This document shows positions 1-8,613 of a stretch of 64,000 bases of DNA, one piece after another. Each line of letters starts with the position of its first letter. Position 1 is the first letter of the stretch. The stretch is from Sphingomonas corticis (lineage in GTDB: Bacteria > Pseudomonadota > Alphaproteobacteria > Sphingomonadales > Sphingomonadaceae): the NCBI RefSeq assembly GCF_012035195.1, contig NZ_JAAVJH010000002.1, positions 62,001 through 126,000 of the forward strand, given 5' to 3'. The position numbers and the translations under genes were made by a program. The notes beneath the pieces are model-generated. The model was not told where the DNA came from. It worked only from the letters and a program-made list of their open reading frames with translations, and did no database searches.

Positions 1-529
1 CGAACATCTGCCGCGGGGTGACGGCGGCGAGCAGGCCGTAGGTCGCCGTCGTCATCAGCCCGACGCCGCCGCCGAAATACCCGCCGTAGACGCCGAGCAG
101 CGCCTGCACGACGACCAGGGTCCGCGCGTCGATCGTCACTCGCGCCGACAGCCACGCCGAGGCGCGGCGGCCGAAGGCGAGGACGACGAAGGCGTACAGG
201 ACGAGCCAGGGAATAATGACGTCGAACGTGTCGCTGGGCGTGACGACCAGCAGCGTGGCGCCCACCAGACCGCCGGCGAAGGTGATGCCGGCCAGCACGC
301 GCACATCGACGCCGGCGACCGGCCCCAGTTCGTCGCGAAAGGCCCAGGCGCTGGTCGCCGCGCCGGGCAGCAGCGCGACGTTCGACGTGGCATTGGCGAC
401 GTTGGCGGGCAGCCCCGCGGCGAGCAGGGAGGGCAAGGTCGCGAACGTGCCGCCCCCCGCCAGCGCGTTCATCGCCCCGCCGACCAAGCCGGCGAGGAAG
501 ACGAGCGCAAGCGGGAGGAGATTGGCCAT
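1..529 (-). CDS. Sulfite exporter TauE/SafE family permease (3' part missing)
   Basis: Integral inner-membrane permease of the TauE/SafE (DUF81) family, which exports small anions such as sulfite or organosulfur acids; the substrate here cannot be told. Reading leftward from ATG at 529, the protein opens with a hydrophobic helix and the family signature GGGTFATLPSLLAAGLP, followed by ANATSNVALLPG. Further hydrophobic stretches follow, and a second glycine-rich motif GYFGGGVGLM lies near residues 155-165. This duplicated glycine-rich motif is typical of the family. About 176 residues are visible of a usual 240-270, so the C-terminus lies outside the window. No clear Shine-Dalgarno precedes the ATG. 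It is divergent from the small genes starting at 694. Confidence 0.85.
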   Translation of the reverse strand, partial: MANLLPLALVFLAGLVGGAMNALAGGGTFATLPSLLAAGLPANVANATSNVALLPGAATSAWAFRDELGPVAGVDVRVLAGITFAGGLVGATLLVVTPSDTFDVIIPWLVLYAFVVLAFGRRASAWLSARVTIDARTLVVVQALLGVYGGYFGGGVGLMTTATYGLLAAVTPRQMF

Positions 530-693
530 GCGGCGTCTTCGCGGCGCGCGGCGCGCTTGTCGAGCGGAACGCGCGCCCCGCCTTGCGCCGAGCGGCTTTC
601 ATCCCCATCTTAGTTCCATCGTCCTCATCCGCTCGTAAGCGGGGCCGACTGAGAGACCATCGTGCTCCCGCTTACAGGCAGGAGTGACGTGCC

Positions 694-870
694 ATGACCC
701 TCAACGACCTTTTCCATCGTCACCAGGTGGCGGTGATGCGAGCCGATTCCGCCCGCTCGAGCGAGGCACGGGTGGCGCATCGCGGGCTGGCGGCGGGCTA
801 TGCCGCGCTGATCGTCGACATGCAGCGCGGCATGGGCATCGTGAACCCGCGCCCGGTGCTGGCCAAGTGA
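694..870 (+). CDS. Small hypothetical protein (58 aa), first of three overlapping small genes
   Basis: A 58-residue protein starting MTLNDLFHRHQVAVMRADSA; I do not recognise the family. GGAG at 681-684 sits nine bases before the ATG, a good ribosome binding site. Its TGA overlaps the GTG of the next gene (GTGA at 867-870), so the two are probably translationally coupled. No signal peptide or membrane segment is seen. It is rich in Ala, Arg and His and probably helical. A 9-bp inverted repeat (635-643 with 667-675) lies in its leader. Coding status rests on the RBS, the coupling and third-position GC bias. Confidence 0.6.
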   Translation: MTLNDLFHRHQVAVMRADSARSSEARVAHRGLAAGYAALIVDMQRGMGIVNPRPVLAK

Positions 871-1175
871 CGGACGGTACCGCGCCGAAGGACGGCGCCG
901 CCACCGCCGCCCCGCCCGCCCCCGGCGTGCGCGCGCCGCGTTTCCGCGTGGTCTCCAACCTGCCGCGGCTGCCGCATGACGCGGCGGCGCGGGAGGGGCG
1001 GATCGTGCGGTTCGCCATCGGTCATCTGGGCCACGCCCGCGCGCTGGCCTTCCTCAACGCCGATCATGCCGGGCTCGCCGGGCGTCCGCTGGCGATCGGC
1101 ACCGCGAGCGACGCCGGACGCGCCGCGGTGGAGGATGCGGTGTGCGTGGCGGCCGGGCTGCGGCCCCCCGCATGA
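867..1175 (+). CDS. Small protein (102 aa) with possible MbcA/ParS-type C-terminal segment
   Basis: Read from GTG 867, which overlaps the stop of the preceding gene; its own TGA overlaps the ATG of the next gene (ATGA at 1172-1175). The first 25 residues are Ala/Pro-rich and low complexity. The C-terminal half contains ARALAFLNADHAGLAGRPL followed by a Gly-Arg-Ala-Ala-Val-Glu pattern. This resembles by eye the toxin-binding domain of Xre/MbcA/ParS antitoxins (DUF2384), where a leucine-rich helix precedes a GR-P-L turn. That is a tentative family call only. No RES-domain toxin is adjacent, so a classic toxin-antitoxin pair is not supported. Confidence 0.5.
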   Translation: MTDGTAPKDGAATAAPPAPGVRAPRFRVVSNLPRLPHDAAAREGRIVRFAIGHLGHARALAFLNADHAGLAGRPLAIGTASDAGRAAVEDAVCVAAGLRPPA

Positions 1176-1357
1176 GCGTGACCGCCCATCGCCGCTGGAC
1201 GCAGAGCAACATCGACGACCTGCGCGCCCGTCTGGCCGCGGGAGACGCGGCCGCGGCCACGGCGCAGGCGCTCGACCGGTCCCAGGGGGAAATCGAGCGC
1301 ATGACGCAACGCTTGGGCCTGGGACGGTCCGCGATGCTGGGACGGTCGATCGCCTGA
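1172..1357 (+). CDS. Small hypothetical protein (61 aa) with HTH-like pattern
   Basis: A 61-residue protein starting MSVTAHRRWTQSNIDDLRAR; an in-frame ATG at 1142 would add ten residues, but the ATGA overlap with the upstream gene favours 1172. The layout, an N-terminal Trp-Thr followed by a helix, then AAAATAQALDRSQGEIERM and a terminal RLGLG, loosely recalls the small three-helix fold of GcrA-like or Myb-like DNA-binding domains. The similarity is too weak for a functional call. It is the last gene of the three-gene unit and is convergent with rlmN. Confidence 0.5.
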   Translation: MSVTAHRRWTQSNIDDLRARLAAGDAAAATAQALDRSQGEIERMTQRLGLGRSAMLGRSIA

Positions 1358-1402
1358 CGGGCCCGCCGCAGTGCGGTCGGGTTCCGCGGGAGGTCCGGCG
1401 GT

Positions 1403-2620
1403 TCAGCCCAGCGCCGCCAGCTTCTCCTCCGCCTGACGGTCCAGCTCCGCGCGGGTCTTCTTCTCCGCCGCGGTCTTCAGCTGGCCGCAGGCGGCGTCGA
1501 TGTCGCGGCCGCGCGGGGTGCGGACCGGGGCGGAGATGCCCGCCTCGAACACGATCTCGCTGAAGCGGCGCACCCGCTCCGGCGTGGAGCATTCGTAGGG
1601 CGCGCCGGGCCAGGGATTGAACGGAATCAGGTTCACCTTGGCCGGCAGGCGATACTGGCGAATCAGGCGGACCAGCTCGTGCGCGTCGGCGTCGCTGTCG
1701 TTCTTGTCCTTCAACATCACGTATTCGAACGTGATGCGGCGCGCGTTGTTGGCGCCGGGATAGTCGGCGCACGCCTGCAAGAGCTCGTCGATGCCGTATT
1801 TGCGGTTCAGGGGCACGATCTCGTCGCGCACCTCCTTCGTCACCGCGTGGAGCGAGACGGCGAGGTTCACGCCGATCTCCTCGCCGGCGCGCGCCATCAT
1901 CGGCACCACGCCGGAGGTGGAAAGCGTGATCCGCCGCTTCGACAGCGCCAGGCCGTCGCCGTCCATCACGACGCGCAACGCGTCGCGCACCGCGTCGAAA
2001 TTGTAGAGCGGCTCGCCCATCCCCATCATGACGATGTTCGTCAGCATGCGGCCCTCGGGCTGGCTCGGCCATTCGCCAAGCGCGTCGCGCGCCAGCATCA
2101 CCTGTCCGACGATCTCCCCCGCGGTCAGGTTGCGCACCAGCCGCATCGTGCCGGTGTGGCAGAAGCGGCAGTTGAGGGTGCAGCCGACCTGGCTCGACAC
2201 GCACAGGGTGCCGCGGTCCGCGTCCGGGATGAAGACCATCTCGTAATCGTGGCCGTCGCCCGAGCGCAGCAGCCACTTGCGCGTCCCGTCGTTCGACACC
2301 TGCGCCTCCACCACGCCGGGGCGGCCGACGACGAACCGCTCGGCCAGCCACGGGTGCTGCGCCTTGGCGATGTCGGTCATCTGCGCGAACTCGGTCGCGC
2401 CGCGGTTGTAGATCCAGTGGAAGATCTGCTTGCCGCGCAGCTTCGCCTGCTTCGGCTCCATGCCGGCGGCGGCCAGCGCCTCGCGCAGCGCGTCGCGCGA
2501 CAGGCCGACCAGGTCGACGCGCCCGTCGGCGCGCGGCGCGCTGGCGCGGGGAACGGGCACGGGATCGATGTGCCCGGGGATGGGCATGGGCGCGGCCGAG
2601 GCTGTGAGCATGCGCGCCAC
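1403..2620 (-). CDS. rlmN: Dual-specificity rRNA/tRNA adenine-C2 methyltransferase RlmN
   Basis: Radical-SAM enzyme that methylates C2 of A2503 in 23S rRNA and A37 of some tRNAs in the cytoplasm. The 405-residue protein carries the [4Fe-4S] motif CxxxCxxC as C147, C151 and C154 in [14 protein letters not shown]140, seven residues earlier, matches the position of the catalytic Cys118 of the E. coli enzyme. The C-terminal [11 protein letters not shown] motif holds the second catalytic cysteine (Cys355 in E. coli). [14 protein letters not shown] is the conserved SAM-binding GEP region. The N-terminus is about 20-30 residues longer than usual; M4 is an alternative start. It is the last gene of a leftward unit with the IalB-like protein and the histidine phosphatase. 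Confidence 0.96.
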   Translation of the reverse strand: MARMLTASAAPMPIPGHIDPVPVPRASAPRADGRVDLVGLSRDALREALAAAGMEPKQAKLRGKQIFHWIYNRGATEFAQMTDIAKAQHPWLAERFVVGRPGVVEAQVSNDGTRKWLLRSGDGHDYEMVFIPDADRGTLCVSSQVGCTLNCRFCHTGTMRLVRNLTAGEIVGQVMLARDALGEWPSQPEGRMLTNIVMMGMGEPLYNFDAVRDALRVVMDGDGLALSKRRITLSTSGVVPMMARAGEEIGVNLAVSLHAVTKEVRDEIVPLNRKYGIDELLQACADYPGANNARRITFEYVMLKDKNDSDADAHELVRLIRQYRLPAKVNLIPFNPWPGAPYECSTPERVRRFSEIVFEAGISAPVRTPRGRDIDAACGQLKTAAEKKTRAELDRQAEEKLAALG

Positions 2621-2654
2621 ATAGGCGAAAACGGCGCGGTTTTCCAGTCGGGCG

Positions 2655-3221
2655 CTATCCGCGCGCGCAGGCGAGCGCCGCCGCGTCGATCGCGGTGGCG
2701 GCGCCGGCGAGCGCGTAGCTGTCCGTCATCGTGCGGCCGGCGCGGTCGAGCGTGGAGATCGTCATGATCCGCGCGCCGCGCATCGCCGCCACGATCGCGC
2801 GGTCGGTGGCGGCGTCGGGCGCGCGTGCGGACACGGTGTCGCCGACCAGCGCGAAGCGGCGATCGTCGATGTCCAGCGTCAGCAGCGCGGCCGGGCTGCG
2901 CGGGCGCGACAGCCGCAGGTGGAGCGTGCGCACCCCGCCGCGCGCCGCCGCGACGCTGGCGAACCCGCCGCGGCGGTCGGGCGTGCCGTCTGCGCGCAGC
3001 GGCTGTGCGACGGCGTAGCAGCGCCGCGGCGCGGCATCGGCGAAGGCGCCCCAGCGCGCCCACGCGCCGATCGCGACGCGGGCGGAGGAGACCGCCGTCG
3101 CCGCGGCACCTGCCCCGGTCGCGCCGAGCGTGAGGTAGGGCGAAGGAGAGAATGCCAGGGCCTCGACCGGCTCCGCCCGAACGGGATGGACGATGATGGC
3201 CAGCGCGAGAGCGAGGGTCAC
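2655..3221 (-). CDS. IalB-like secreted protein (invasion-associated locus B family)
   Basis: A 188-residue exported protein with a short hydrophobic N-terminus and an Ala-rich body. The pattern [20 protein letters not shown] and the later [31 protein letters not shown] blocks resemble the IalB family of alphaproteobacterial periplasmic proteins, whose biochemical role is unclear. Residues 13-21 (PVRAEPVEA) are encoded by a short dispersed-repeat-like sequence (3161-3185), so part of the leader peptide appears to derive from a repeat. The downstream start choice is therefore uncertain. It starts ten bases after the histidine phosphatase stop and precedes rlmN, probably in one transcript. Confidence 0.6.
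   Translation of the reverse strand: MTLALALAIIVHPVRAEPVEALAFSPSPYLTLGATGAGAAATAVSSARVAIGAWARWGAFADAAPRRCYAVAQPLRADGTPDRRGGFASVAAARGGVRTLHLRLSRPRSPAALLTLDIDDRRFALVGDTVSARAPDAATDRAIVAAMRGARIMTISTLDRAGRTMTDSYALAGAATAIDAAALACARG
3161..3185. repeat. Repeat-like 25-mer inside coding sequence
   Basis: On the minus strand this segment reads CCCGTTCGGGCGGAGCCGGT followed by CGAGG, which translates as RAEPVEA within the leader of the IalB-like protein. It is related in style (cgttcg...tcga) to the intergenic palindromic repeats at 5890 and 54424, though not identical. It is interpreted as a palindromic repeat captured into coding sequence; the evidence is resemblance by eye only. Confidence 0.4.
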
Positions 3222-3231
3222 GCTCCCTGCC

Positions 3232-3876
3232 TTACGCCGGCGCGTGGCCGGTGCCGAGATGGACGACGCGCTCCACCCCGCGCTCCAGCATCGTCACCGT
3301 GCCCTGCGGATGGCCGGGCAGCACGGGCGCGCCGCACGCGTCGACGGGTGCGCCGGTGGCGACGCCGCGCAGCACGCGGCTGGAGATGCCATGCATCACG
3401 ACCAGCCGGTCGCCGTCGTCCGCCGCGGTGTCCGCCAGCCAGCCGCCGACGCGCGCGGCGATGCCCGCGTAGCGCTCGCCGTCGGGCGCGCACTTCAGCA
3501 GGCCGCCGGGCAGGATCACCTCGCCGACCTCGGCGATCACGTCGGCATAATAGCGCCCGCCCCAGCTGCCCATGCCGATCTCCACCAGCCGCTCGTCGGT
3601 GCGCGCGGCGTGCCAGTCGAGCTCGAGATGCTCGGCGATCACCGCCAGCGTCTGCAACGCGCGCCCCGTGGGGGAGGCGTAGAGCGTCAGCGCCGGGCGG
3701 GCGCCCAGTTCCGCGCGCAGCGCCCGCCCCATCTCCTCCGCCTGGGCGAAGCCGGCGCGGGTCAGCGGGGTGTGCGGCGCGTCCCCCTGCAGGCGGCGGG
3801 CGGCGTTGAACACGGTCTCGCCGTGGCGGGCGACGAAGTCGCGCCCGCGGCGAGCGGTGGGAGCGGGGAGCTGCAT
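3232..3876 (-). CDS. Histidine phosphatase family protein
   Basis: Phosphoglycerate-mutase-like phosphatase of the histidine phosphatase superfamily. The RHGE signature is in FVARHGETVFNAARRL near residue 17, where His forms the phosphohistidine. YASPTGRALQTL gives the second conserved Arg, and VVMHGISSRVLRG near residue 165 gives the second catalytic His. Usual family length is about 200-230; this is 214 residues from the ATG at 3876. An ATG twelve codons upstream (3912) is less likely, since family homology begins right after the chosen Met. The substrate is unknown. It is the first gene of the leftward group with the IalB-like protein and rlmN. Confidence 0.88.
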   Translation of the reverse strand: MQLPAPTARRGRDFVARHGETVFNAARRLQGDAPHTPLTRAGFAQAEEMGRALRAELGARPALTLYASPTGRALQTLAVIAEHLELDWHAARTDERLVEIGMGSWGGRYYADVIAEVGEVILPGGLLKCAPDGERYAGIAARVGGWLADTAADDGDRLVVMHGISSRVLRGVATGAPVDACGAPVLPGHPQGTVTMLERGVERVVHLGTGHAPA

Positions 3877-4019
3877 GGGGTGGGGTCTCCGCTCCCTGTT
3901 GCGCAAACGCAACGCTTTTTTCCGTTTAGGTGAGGTTCATGCAACTCCCGGGTCGCCCACCTATTTGACCCCTCCCGGGCACCGAGGGTGGTGCGCGAAC
4001 GACAAACCGGAGTGATCCC

Positions 4020-4637
4020 ATGCGTAAGTTCCTCATCGCCGCCGCGACCGCGGCCACCGCGCTGTCCGCGCTTCCCGCCGCGGCGCAGGAGATCGCGCCC
4101 TTCACCGGCGCGCGCGTCGAGGCGCTGGTCGGCTACGACAACCTGCAGGACGGCGGCGACGGTGAATCCGACGGGCGCGATGGCGTCAGCTACGGCGCGC
4201 TGGTCGGCTACGACTTCCAGGTCGGCGGCCTGGTGATCGGTGCCGAGGGCGAGGCGACCGACAGCTCGGTGCGCGTGCGCAGCCGCGAGAATTTCGTCGC
4301 CGGCGACAGCCTGCGCCTGGATGCCGGCCGCGACCTGTACGTCGGTGGCCGCGTCGGCTACGCGATCTCGCCGCTGGCGATGATCTACGCCAAGGGCGGC
4401 TACACCAACGCGCGGATCGAGAGCCGCTACAGCACCACCAGCGGCAACGTGACCACCACGGTGACGGACAAGAGCGACCTCGACGGCTATCGCGTCGGCG
4501 CGGGCCTGGAATACAACATCACGCCGAGCGCGTACGTGAAGGGCGAGTATCGCTACTCGCACTACGGCGACCTGGACGGGATCGACATCGACCTGGACCG
4601 CCACCAGCTGATGGCGGGCGTGGGCATCCGCTTCTGA
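4020..4637 (+). CDS. Outer-membrane beta-barrel (Omp25/OmpA-like porin family) protein
   Basis: Small eight-stranded-barrel type outer-membrane protein of 205 residues. It has a clear signal peptide (MRKFLIAAATAATALSALPA, cleaved about AQA/E), alternating amphipathic strands such as YGALVGYDFQVGGLVIGAEG, and a C-terminal strand ending in GVGIRF with the terminal Phe used for BAM insertion. The family includes surface-antigen and porin-like proteins; a specific function cannot be assigned. An RBS (GGAG) precedes the ATG at suitable spacing, and a rho-independent terminator follows. It stands alone between the divergent histidine phosphatase and dnaN. Confidence 0.85.
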   Translation: MRKFLIAAATAATALSALPAAAQEIAPFTGARVEALVGYDNLQDGGDGESDGRDGVSYGALVGYDFQVGGLVIGAEGEATDSSVRVRSRENFVAGDSLRLDAGRDLYVGGRVGYAISPLAMIYAKGGYTNARIESRYSTTSGNVTTTVTDKSDLDGYRVGAGLEYNITPSAYVKGEYRYSHYGDLDGIDIDLDRHQLMAGVGIRF

Positions 4638-4673
4638 CCGGCGCCCCGTCGCTTTTCTCTTCGACGGGCCGTG

Positions 4674-4713
4674 AAAGGAGGGTCGGGGCGCTTGCTCCGG
4701 CCCTTTCCTTTTG
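4674..4713 (+). terminator. Rho-independent terminator after the outer-membrane protein gene
   Basis: Imperfect hairpin. AAAGGA (4674-4679) and GGGTCGG pair with CCGGCCC and TCCTTT, with a small bulge and one G-U pair, and the hairpin ends in a T-rich tail (tttccttttgg). It lies about 35 bases after the stop codon. Confidence 0.5.
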
Positions 4714-4767
4714 GCTAGGAACCAGCCGAGTTGCCCCTGGAATTGCCGGAGGGCCGGGGGACGCGAG

Positions 4768-5871
4768 ATGAAGGCGACGATCGAACGCGCGACGCTGCTG
4801 AAGGGGCTGAGCCACGTCCAGTCGGTGGTGGAGCGGCGCAACACGATCCCGATCCTCAGCAACGTGCTGATCGAGGCGAGCGCGGAAGGCCAGCTGCGGC
4901 TGATGGCGACCGACCTCGACCTGCAGATCAACGAGAGCATCGCCGCGGCCGTAGACCAGCCGGGCGCCACCACCGTGTCCGCGCACACGCTGTTCGACAT
5001 CGCGAGGAAGCTGCCCGAGGGCGCGCAGGTGTCGCTGTCGGCGGCGGACGGGCGCATGGCGATCGTCGCCGGGCGCGCGCGCTTCTCGCTGGGCACGCTG
5101 CCGCGCGACGACTTCCCGGTCATCGCCGAGGGCGAGCTGCCGACCACGTTCGAGCTGCCGGCGGAGACGCTGAAGCAGATCATCGACAAGACGCGCTTCG
5201 CGATCTCCACCGAGGAGACGCGCTACTACCTGAACGGCATCTTCCTGCACCTTCAGGACGACGTGCTGAAGGCGGCGGCGACGGACGGCCACCGGCTGGC
5301 GCGCGTGACCGTGGCGAAGCCCGAGGGGATCGAGGCGATGCCCGACGTGATCGTGCCGCGCAAATGCATCGCCGAGCTGCGCAAGCTGCTGGACGAGGTG
5401 GACGGGTCGGTCGGCGTGTCGCTGTCGGCGACCAAGATCCGCTTCGACCTGGGCCCCGCGGTGCTGACGTCGAAGCTGATCGACGGCACGTTCCCCGATT
5501 ACAGCCGCGTCATCCCGACCGGCAACGACAAGATCCTGAAGATCGACCCCAAGAGCTTCATGCAGGGCGTCGACCGCGTGTCGACGATCGCGACGGAGAA
5601 GACGCGCGCGGTGAAGATGGCGCTGGACCGCGACAGGATCACGCTGTCCGTCACCTCGCCCGAGAACGGCACCGCCGCGGAGGAAGTGCCCGGCGAGTAC
5701 GTCGCCGCACCGTTCGAGATCGGCTTCAACAGCCGCTACCTGATGGACATCCTGGGGCAGATCGACACAGACCTGGTCGAGATCCACCTGGCCGACGCAG
5801 CCGCGCCGACGCTGATCCGCGAGAACGACAAGGCGCCCGCGCTGTATGTGCTGATGCCGATGCGGGTGTGA
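4768..5871 (+). CDS. dnaN: DNA polymerase III beta subunit (sliding clamp)
   Basis: Processivity clamp that encircles DNA and tethers the replicative polymerase. The 367-residue protein starts MKATIERATLLKGLSHVQSV and shows the family hallmarks RRNTIPILSNVLIEA, ATDLDLQI, YYLNGIFLH and ATDGHRLARV. The C-terminus RENDKAPALYVLMPMRV belongs to the peptide-binding pocket region. Three repeated clamp domains of about 120 residues each fit the length. The start at 4768 removes 19 non-homologous residues of the longer frame. dnaA, recF and gyrB are not next to it, unlike in many bacteria, although the putative origin is about 18 kb away. Confidence 0.97.
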   Translation: MKATIERATLLKGLSHVQSVVERRNTIPILSNVLIEASAEGQLRLMATDLDLQINESIAAAVDQPGATTVSAHTLFDIARKLPEGAQVSLSAADGRMAIVAGRARFSLGTLPRDDFPVIAEGELPTTFELPAETLKQIIDKTRFAISTEETRYYLNGIFLHLQDDVLKAAATDGHRLARVTVAKPEGIEAMPDVIVPRKCIAELRKLLDEVDGSVGVSLSATKIRFDLGPAVLTSKLIDGTFPDYSRVIPTGNDKILKIDPKSFMQGVDRVSTIATEKTRAVKMALDRDRITLSVTSPENGTAAEEVPGEYVAAPFEIGFNSRYLMDILGQIDTDLVEIHLADAAAPTLIRENDKAPALYVLMPMRV

Positions 5872-5889
5872 GGGGCGCGCGCTCTTCCG

Positions 5890-5914
5890 TTCGTGCTGAG
5901 CAAAGTCGAAGCAC
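5890..5914. repeat. Dispersed palindromic repeat, family B (copy 1)
   Basis: TTCGTGCTGAGCAAAGTCGA followed by AGCAC in the dnaN-AsmA gap. Its reverse complement matches 25424-25447 at 23 of 24 positions, and related pieces occur at 54424-54524. The rest of the gap (5872-6126, between convergent genes) holds a related fragment (tccttcgacttcgcccagg near 5942) and no gene. Confidence 0.75.
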
Positions 5915-6126
5915 ATGCCAAGAAGAACATCGTCGGTGGCACGTCCTTCGACTTCGCCCAGGACGAAACGGGTGGAGGCCACGTCATCACGCCCTGATTC
6001 CTTCGTGACTGTGTGTGAGCTCCTCCCACGCCGCGCGCGTGGCGGATGACATGATCTCACACGAAGCCATGAAAGATTAAGAGGAGAGCGGCGCTCGGCA
6101 CCAACAATTGTCGTGGGCGTGCGAGG

Positions 6127-8283
6127 TCAGAAGATGCCCAGGAACTTCTTCCGTTTCGGCTTCGCATCCACCTTGTCGACGGTGCCGTTGCCGATGTCCT
6201 CGCGCGGCTTCCCGTCCTCGTCGCGCTGCGCCGCGGCGGTCTTGCCGGCCAGCACGGGGCCGCACTGCGCCGCCTTCGCGTCGCCGGGATCGATGAACGC
6301 GAGCAGGCCGGCGATCGGCGTCGCAACCACCGCCAGACCCAGCCCGGCGCCCGCGCGCGCCACCAGTTGCGGCGACACGACGTCGAGCGAGGGAGCGGCG
6401 AAATAGCCGCCGATGCCGACCGGCGACTGGCCGGAGAACAGGCTGAACTTCTTCGAATCGGCGCGGAAGGCGAGGTCCACCGCCTCCGTCGCGAAGCTGA
6501 AGCCGCCGCGGCCGGTGATGACGTTCTGCCGCGTGTCGATGAGGATCGGGTCGGTCGCCGCCACGCCGCCGCGCACGGTGAAGCCGATGACGCCGCAGTT
6601 GATGCGCACCGGCTCCTTCAGCTTTCCCTGGAACATCTTCTGCACGAAGGTGCCAAGGTCCAGTTCCGACAGTTGCACGTTGCGCGTCCAGAACGTGCCC
6701 GCGGGCAGCACGAAGGCGATGCGCCCGCGCGAGGTGGCGAGCGAATCGTGGATCGTGTCGCCGCGCCCCGCCAGCTGGATCCTCCCGCGCACCGTTCCGC
6801 TGGTCCCCGCCTCCGCCACGCCATAGCCCGCCAGCAGCCGGCCGAGCGGCGTCGGCGCGAGGCGGATGTCGTAGCTGACCGCGCTCGGCCGCTGCCGCGT
6901 GTCGAACACGACATCGGACGCGACATTGCCGCGCGCCATGGCCATCGTCAGCGGCGACAGCGCCAGCCGACCGCGATCGAGATCGAGCGTGAGATCCACG
7001 TCGGAGATCGGCAGGTTGCGCGAGCGGACCGTGGCGATCGTCCACTTCAGGTCGGCGTCGAAGCGCTGCATCGTCTCCACCGGCAGCGCGGCGTCGGGCA
7101 TCACGCGCGCGGGCGCCGCCCCGGTCGCCGCCGCCGCCGCGACCGCGCCCTTTTCCGCCACGATGTCGGGATTGTAGCCGATGAAGGGCGCCGCATCGAC
7201 GATGTCGAGCGTGCGCGTCGCCATCTGCGCGTCGAGGTGCAGCCGCGCCGCGTTGGTGATCGTCAGCCGACCGGCGACGTCGCTCTCGCCGAAGGTGCCG
7301 CGCAGGCGGGTGAAGCGATATTCGTCGCCCGCCTTCACCAGCTGCGCCGTCAGGCGATAATCGCGGGTGTTGGGCAGCGCGACGCCGATGATGCCGAGCA
7401 GCGTCGACAGGTTCGCGCCGCGGGCGCGGGTGCGCAGCGGCACGTTCTCGATATCCGCGATCGACGGCAGCGTGCCCGCCACGTCGACCACGTTGCCCGC
7501 CGCGCGCGCCGTCATCACCAGTTCGTTGCGCCCGCGCGCCACGGTGGCGTCGGGCGACAGCAGCCGCGCCACCAGGGTGAACGGCGTGTCGCGGATCCGC
7601 CCCTTGCCGGTCAGCCCGACCGCGTCGCCGATCCGCGCCTGCGTCGATCGGATCGTGTCGACGTCCAGGTCGGCCAGCAGCCGCATGCGCGGATCGAGGT
7701 AGCGGACCCGCGTGCCCGCCACGGTGGCGCGATCGATCCGCGGCAGGTCCAGCGGCTTGCCCGAACCCTTGCCCTCGCTGAAGGTCCAGGTGTTGCGCGA
7801 GTGCGCCGCGTCCCACTCCAGGTCGACCGCGCCGTTGGTGAGGTCGAGCGAGTGGAAGCGCCGCTTGCCGAACAGCAGCGACAGCGGCGCGATGCGCGAA
7901 TCGATCCGGTCCGCGGTGAACAGGTGCGGACGCGTCGCCCAGGCGGGGTTGGAGAGCGACAGCTTCTCCGCGTAGAATTTGATGCGGAGCGGGGCGAAGT
8001 AGAGCTGGAAATCGCCGCCGACGGTCACCTGGCGCGAGGTGAGGCGGCCGACGACGCTCTCGAACGGATGCTTCAGGAAGCGGCCCTTGGTGACGAACAG
8101 GATCAGCCACACGGCGAAGATCGTGCCGAGGACGCCGAGCACGACGTTGCGGATCAGCCGCCGGCGTCGCGCGCGCGGATCGTCCGGCGCGACATCGGTG
8201 GCGGGCTGCTCCATACGCTGCACGGCCTCGTCCATGCGCCGCTCGACGCGCAGGGCACCGTTCCGGTTCCGCATCGGTTGCAA
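6127..8283 (-). CDS. AsmA family protein (large envelope protein)
   Basis: Inner-membrane-anchored protein of the AsmA/TamB-like bridge group, implicated in outer-membrane assembly and phospholipid transport. The 718-residue protein has a basic cytoplasmic stretch, one transmembrane helix (NVVLGVLGTIFAVWLILFV, about residues 46-64) and then a long periplasmic beta-rich region. The AsmA N-terminal pattern appears in LTSRQVTVGGDFQLYF and the AsmA-C region in IQLAGRGDTIHDSLATSRG with later FSFATEAVDLAFRADSKKF. The tail is lysine-rich (KPKRKKFLGIF). Alternative starts are M16 and M24. It is convergent with dnaN and divergent from rpmI. Confidence 0.88.
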   Translation of the reverse strand: MQPMRNRNGALRVERRMDEAVQRMEQPATDVAPDDPRARRRRLIRNVVLGVLGTIFAVWLILFVTKGRFLKHPFESVVGRLTSRQVTVGGDFQLYFAPLRIKFYAEKLSLSNPAWATRPHLFTADRIDSRIAPLSLLFGKRRFHSLDLTNGAVDLEWDAAHSRNTWTFSEGKGSGKPLDLPRIDRATVAGTRVRYLDPRMRLLADLDVDTIRSTQARIGDAVGLTGKGRIRDTPFTLVARLLSPDATVARGRNELVMTARAAGNVVDVAGTLPSIADIENVPLRTRARGANLSTLLGIIGVALPNTRDYRLTAQLVKAGDEYRFTRLRGTFGESDVAGRLTITNAARLHLDAQMATRTLDIVDAAPFIGYNPDIVAEKGAVAAAAATGAAPARVMPDAALPVETMQRFDADLKWTIATVRSRNLPISDVDLTLDLDRGRLALSPLTMAMARGNVASDVVFDTRQRPSAVSYDIRLAPTPLGRLLAGYGVAEAGTSGTVRGRIQLAGRGDTIHDSLATSRGRIAFVLPAGTFWTRNVQLSELDLGTFVQKMFQGKLKEPVRINCGVIGFTVRGGVAATDPILIDTRQNVITGRGGFSFATEAVDLAFRADSKKFSLFSGQSPVGIGGYFAAPSLDVVSPQLVARAGAGLGLAVVATPIAGLLAFIDPGDAKAAQCGPVLAGKTAAAQRDEDGKPREDIGNGTVDKVDAKPKRKKFLGIF

Positions 8284-8396
8284 TCCGCGCCCGCCCGCGC
8301 TAGGGGCGCCGACTTCCCGAGCGAGGTGACACGAACGGCCCGGCCATCAGGGCTGCCGCGGCGGTTCCAGTCTCGCTCCAGTGTGAAAGGACCAAA

Positions 8397-8600
8397 ATGC
8401 CCAAGCTCAAGACGAAGAGCGGCGTGAAGAAGCGCTTCAAGCTGACCGCCACCGGCAAGCTGAAGCACGGCGTCGCCGGCAAGCGCCACCGCCTCATCAG
8501 CCACAACGGCAAGTACATCCGCCAGAACCGCGGCACCACGGTGCTGTCGAAGGCCGACACCGCGACGGTGAAGGCCTGGGCCCCCTACGGCCTGAACTGA
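8397..8600 (+). CDS. rpmI: 50S ribosomal protein L35
   Basis: A 67-residue, strongly basic ribosomal protein. It starts [20 protein letters not shown] and contains [19 protein letters not shown], both typical of bL35. AAAGGA precedes the ATG as RBS. rplT follows 13 bases downstream. The usual upstream partner infC is not here; the 113-base leader from 8284 shows no open frame of note. Confidence 0.98.
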   Translation: MPKLKTKSGVKKRFKLTATGKLKHGVAGKRHRLISHNGKYIRQNRGTTVLSKADTATVKAWAPYGLN

Positions 8601-8613
8601 GGAGGGCTGACAC

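Noticed and set aside
867..1175. Complete toxin-antitoxin pair with RES-domain toxin
   Set aside because: No RES-type or other toxin motif is found in the neighbouring small frames.
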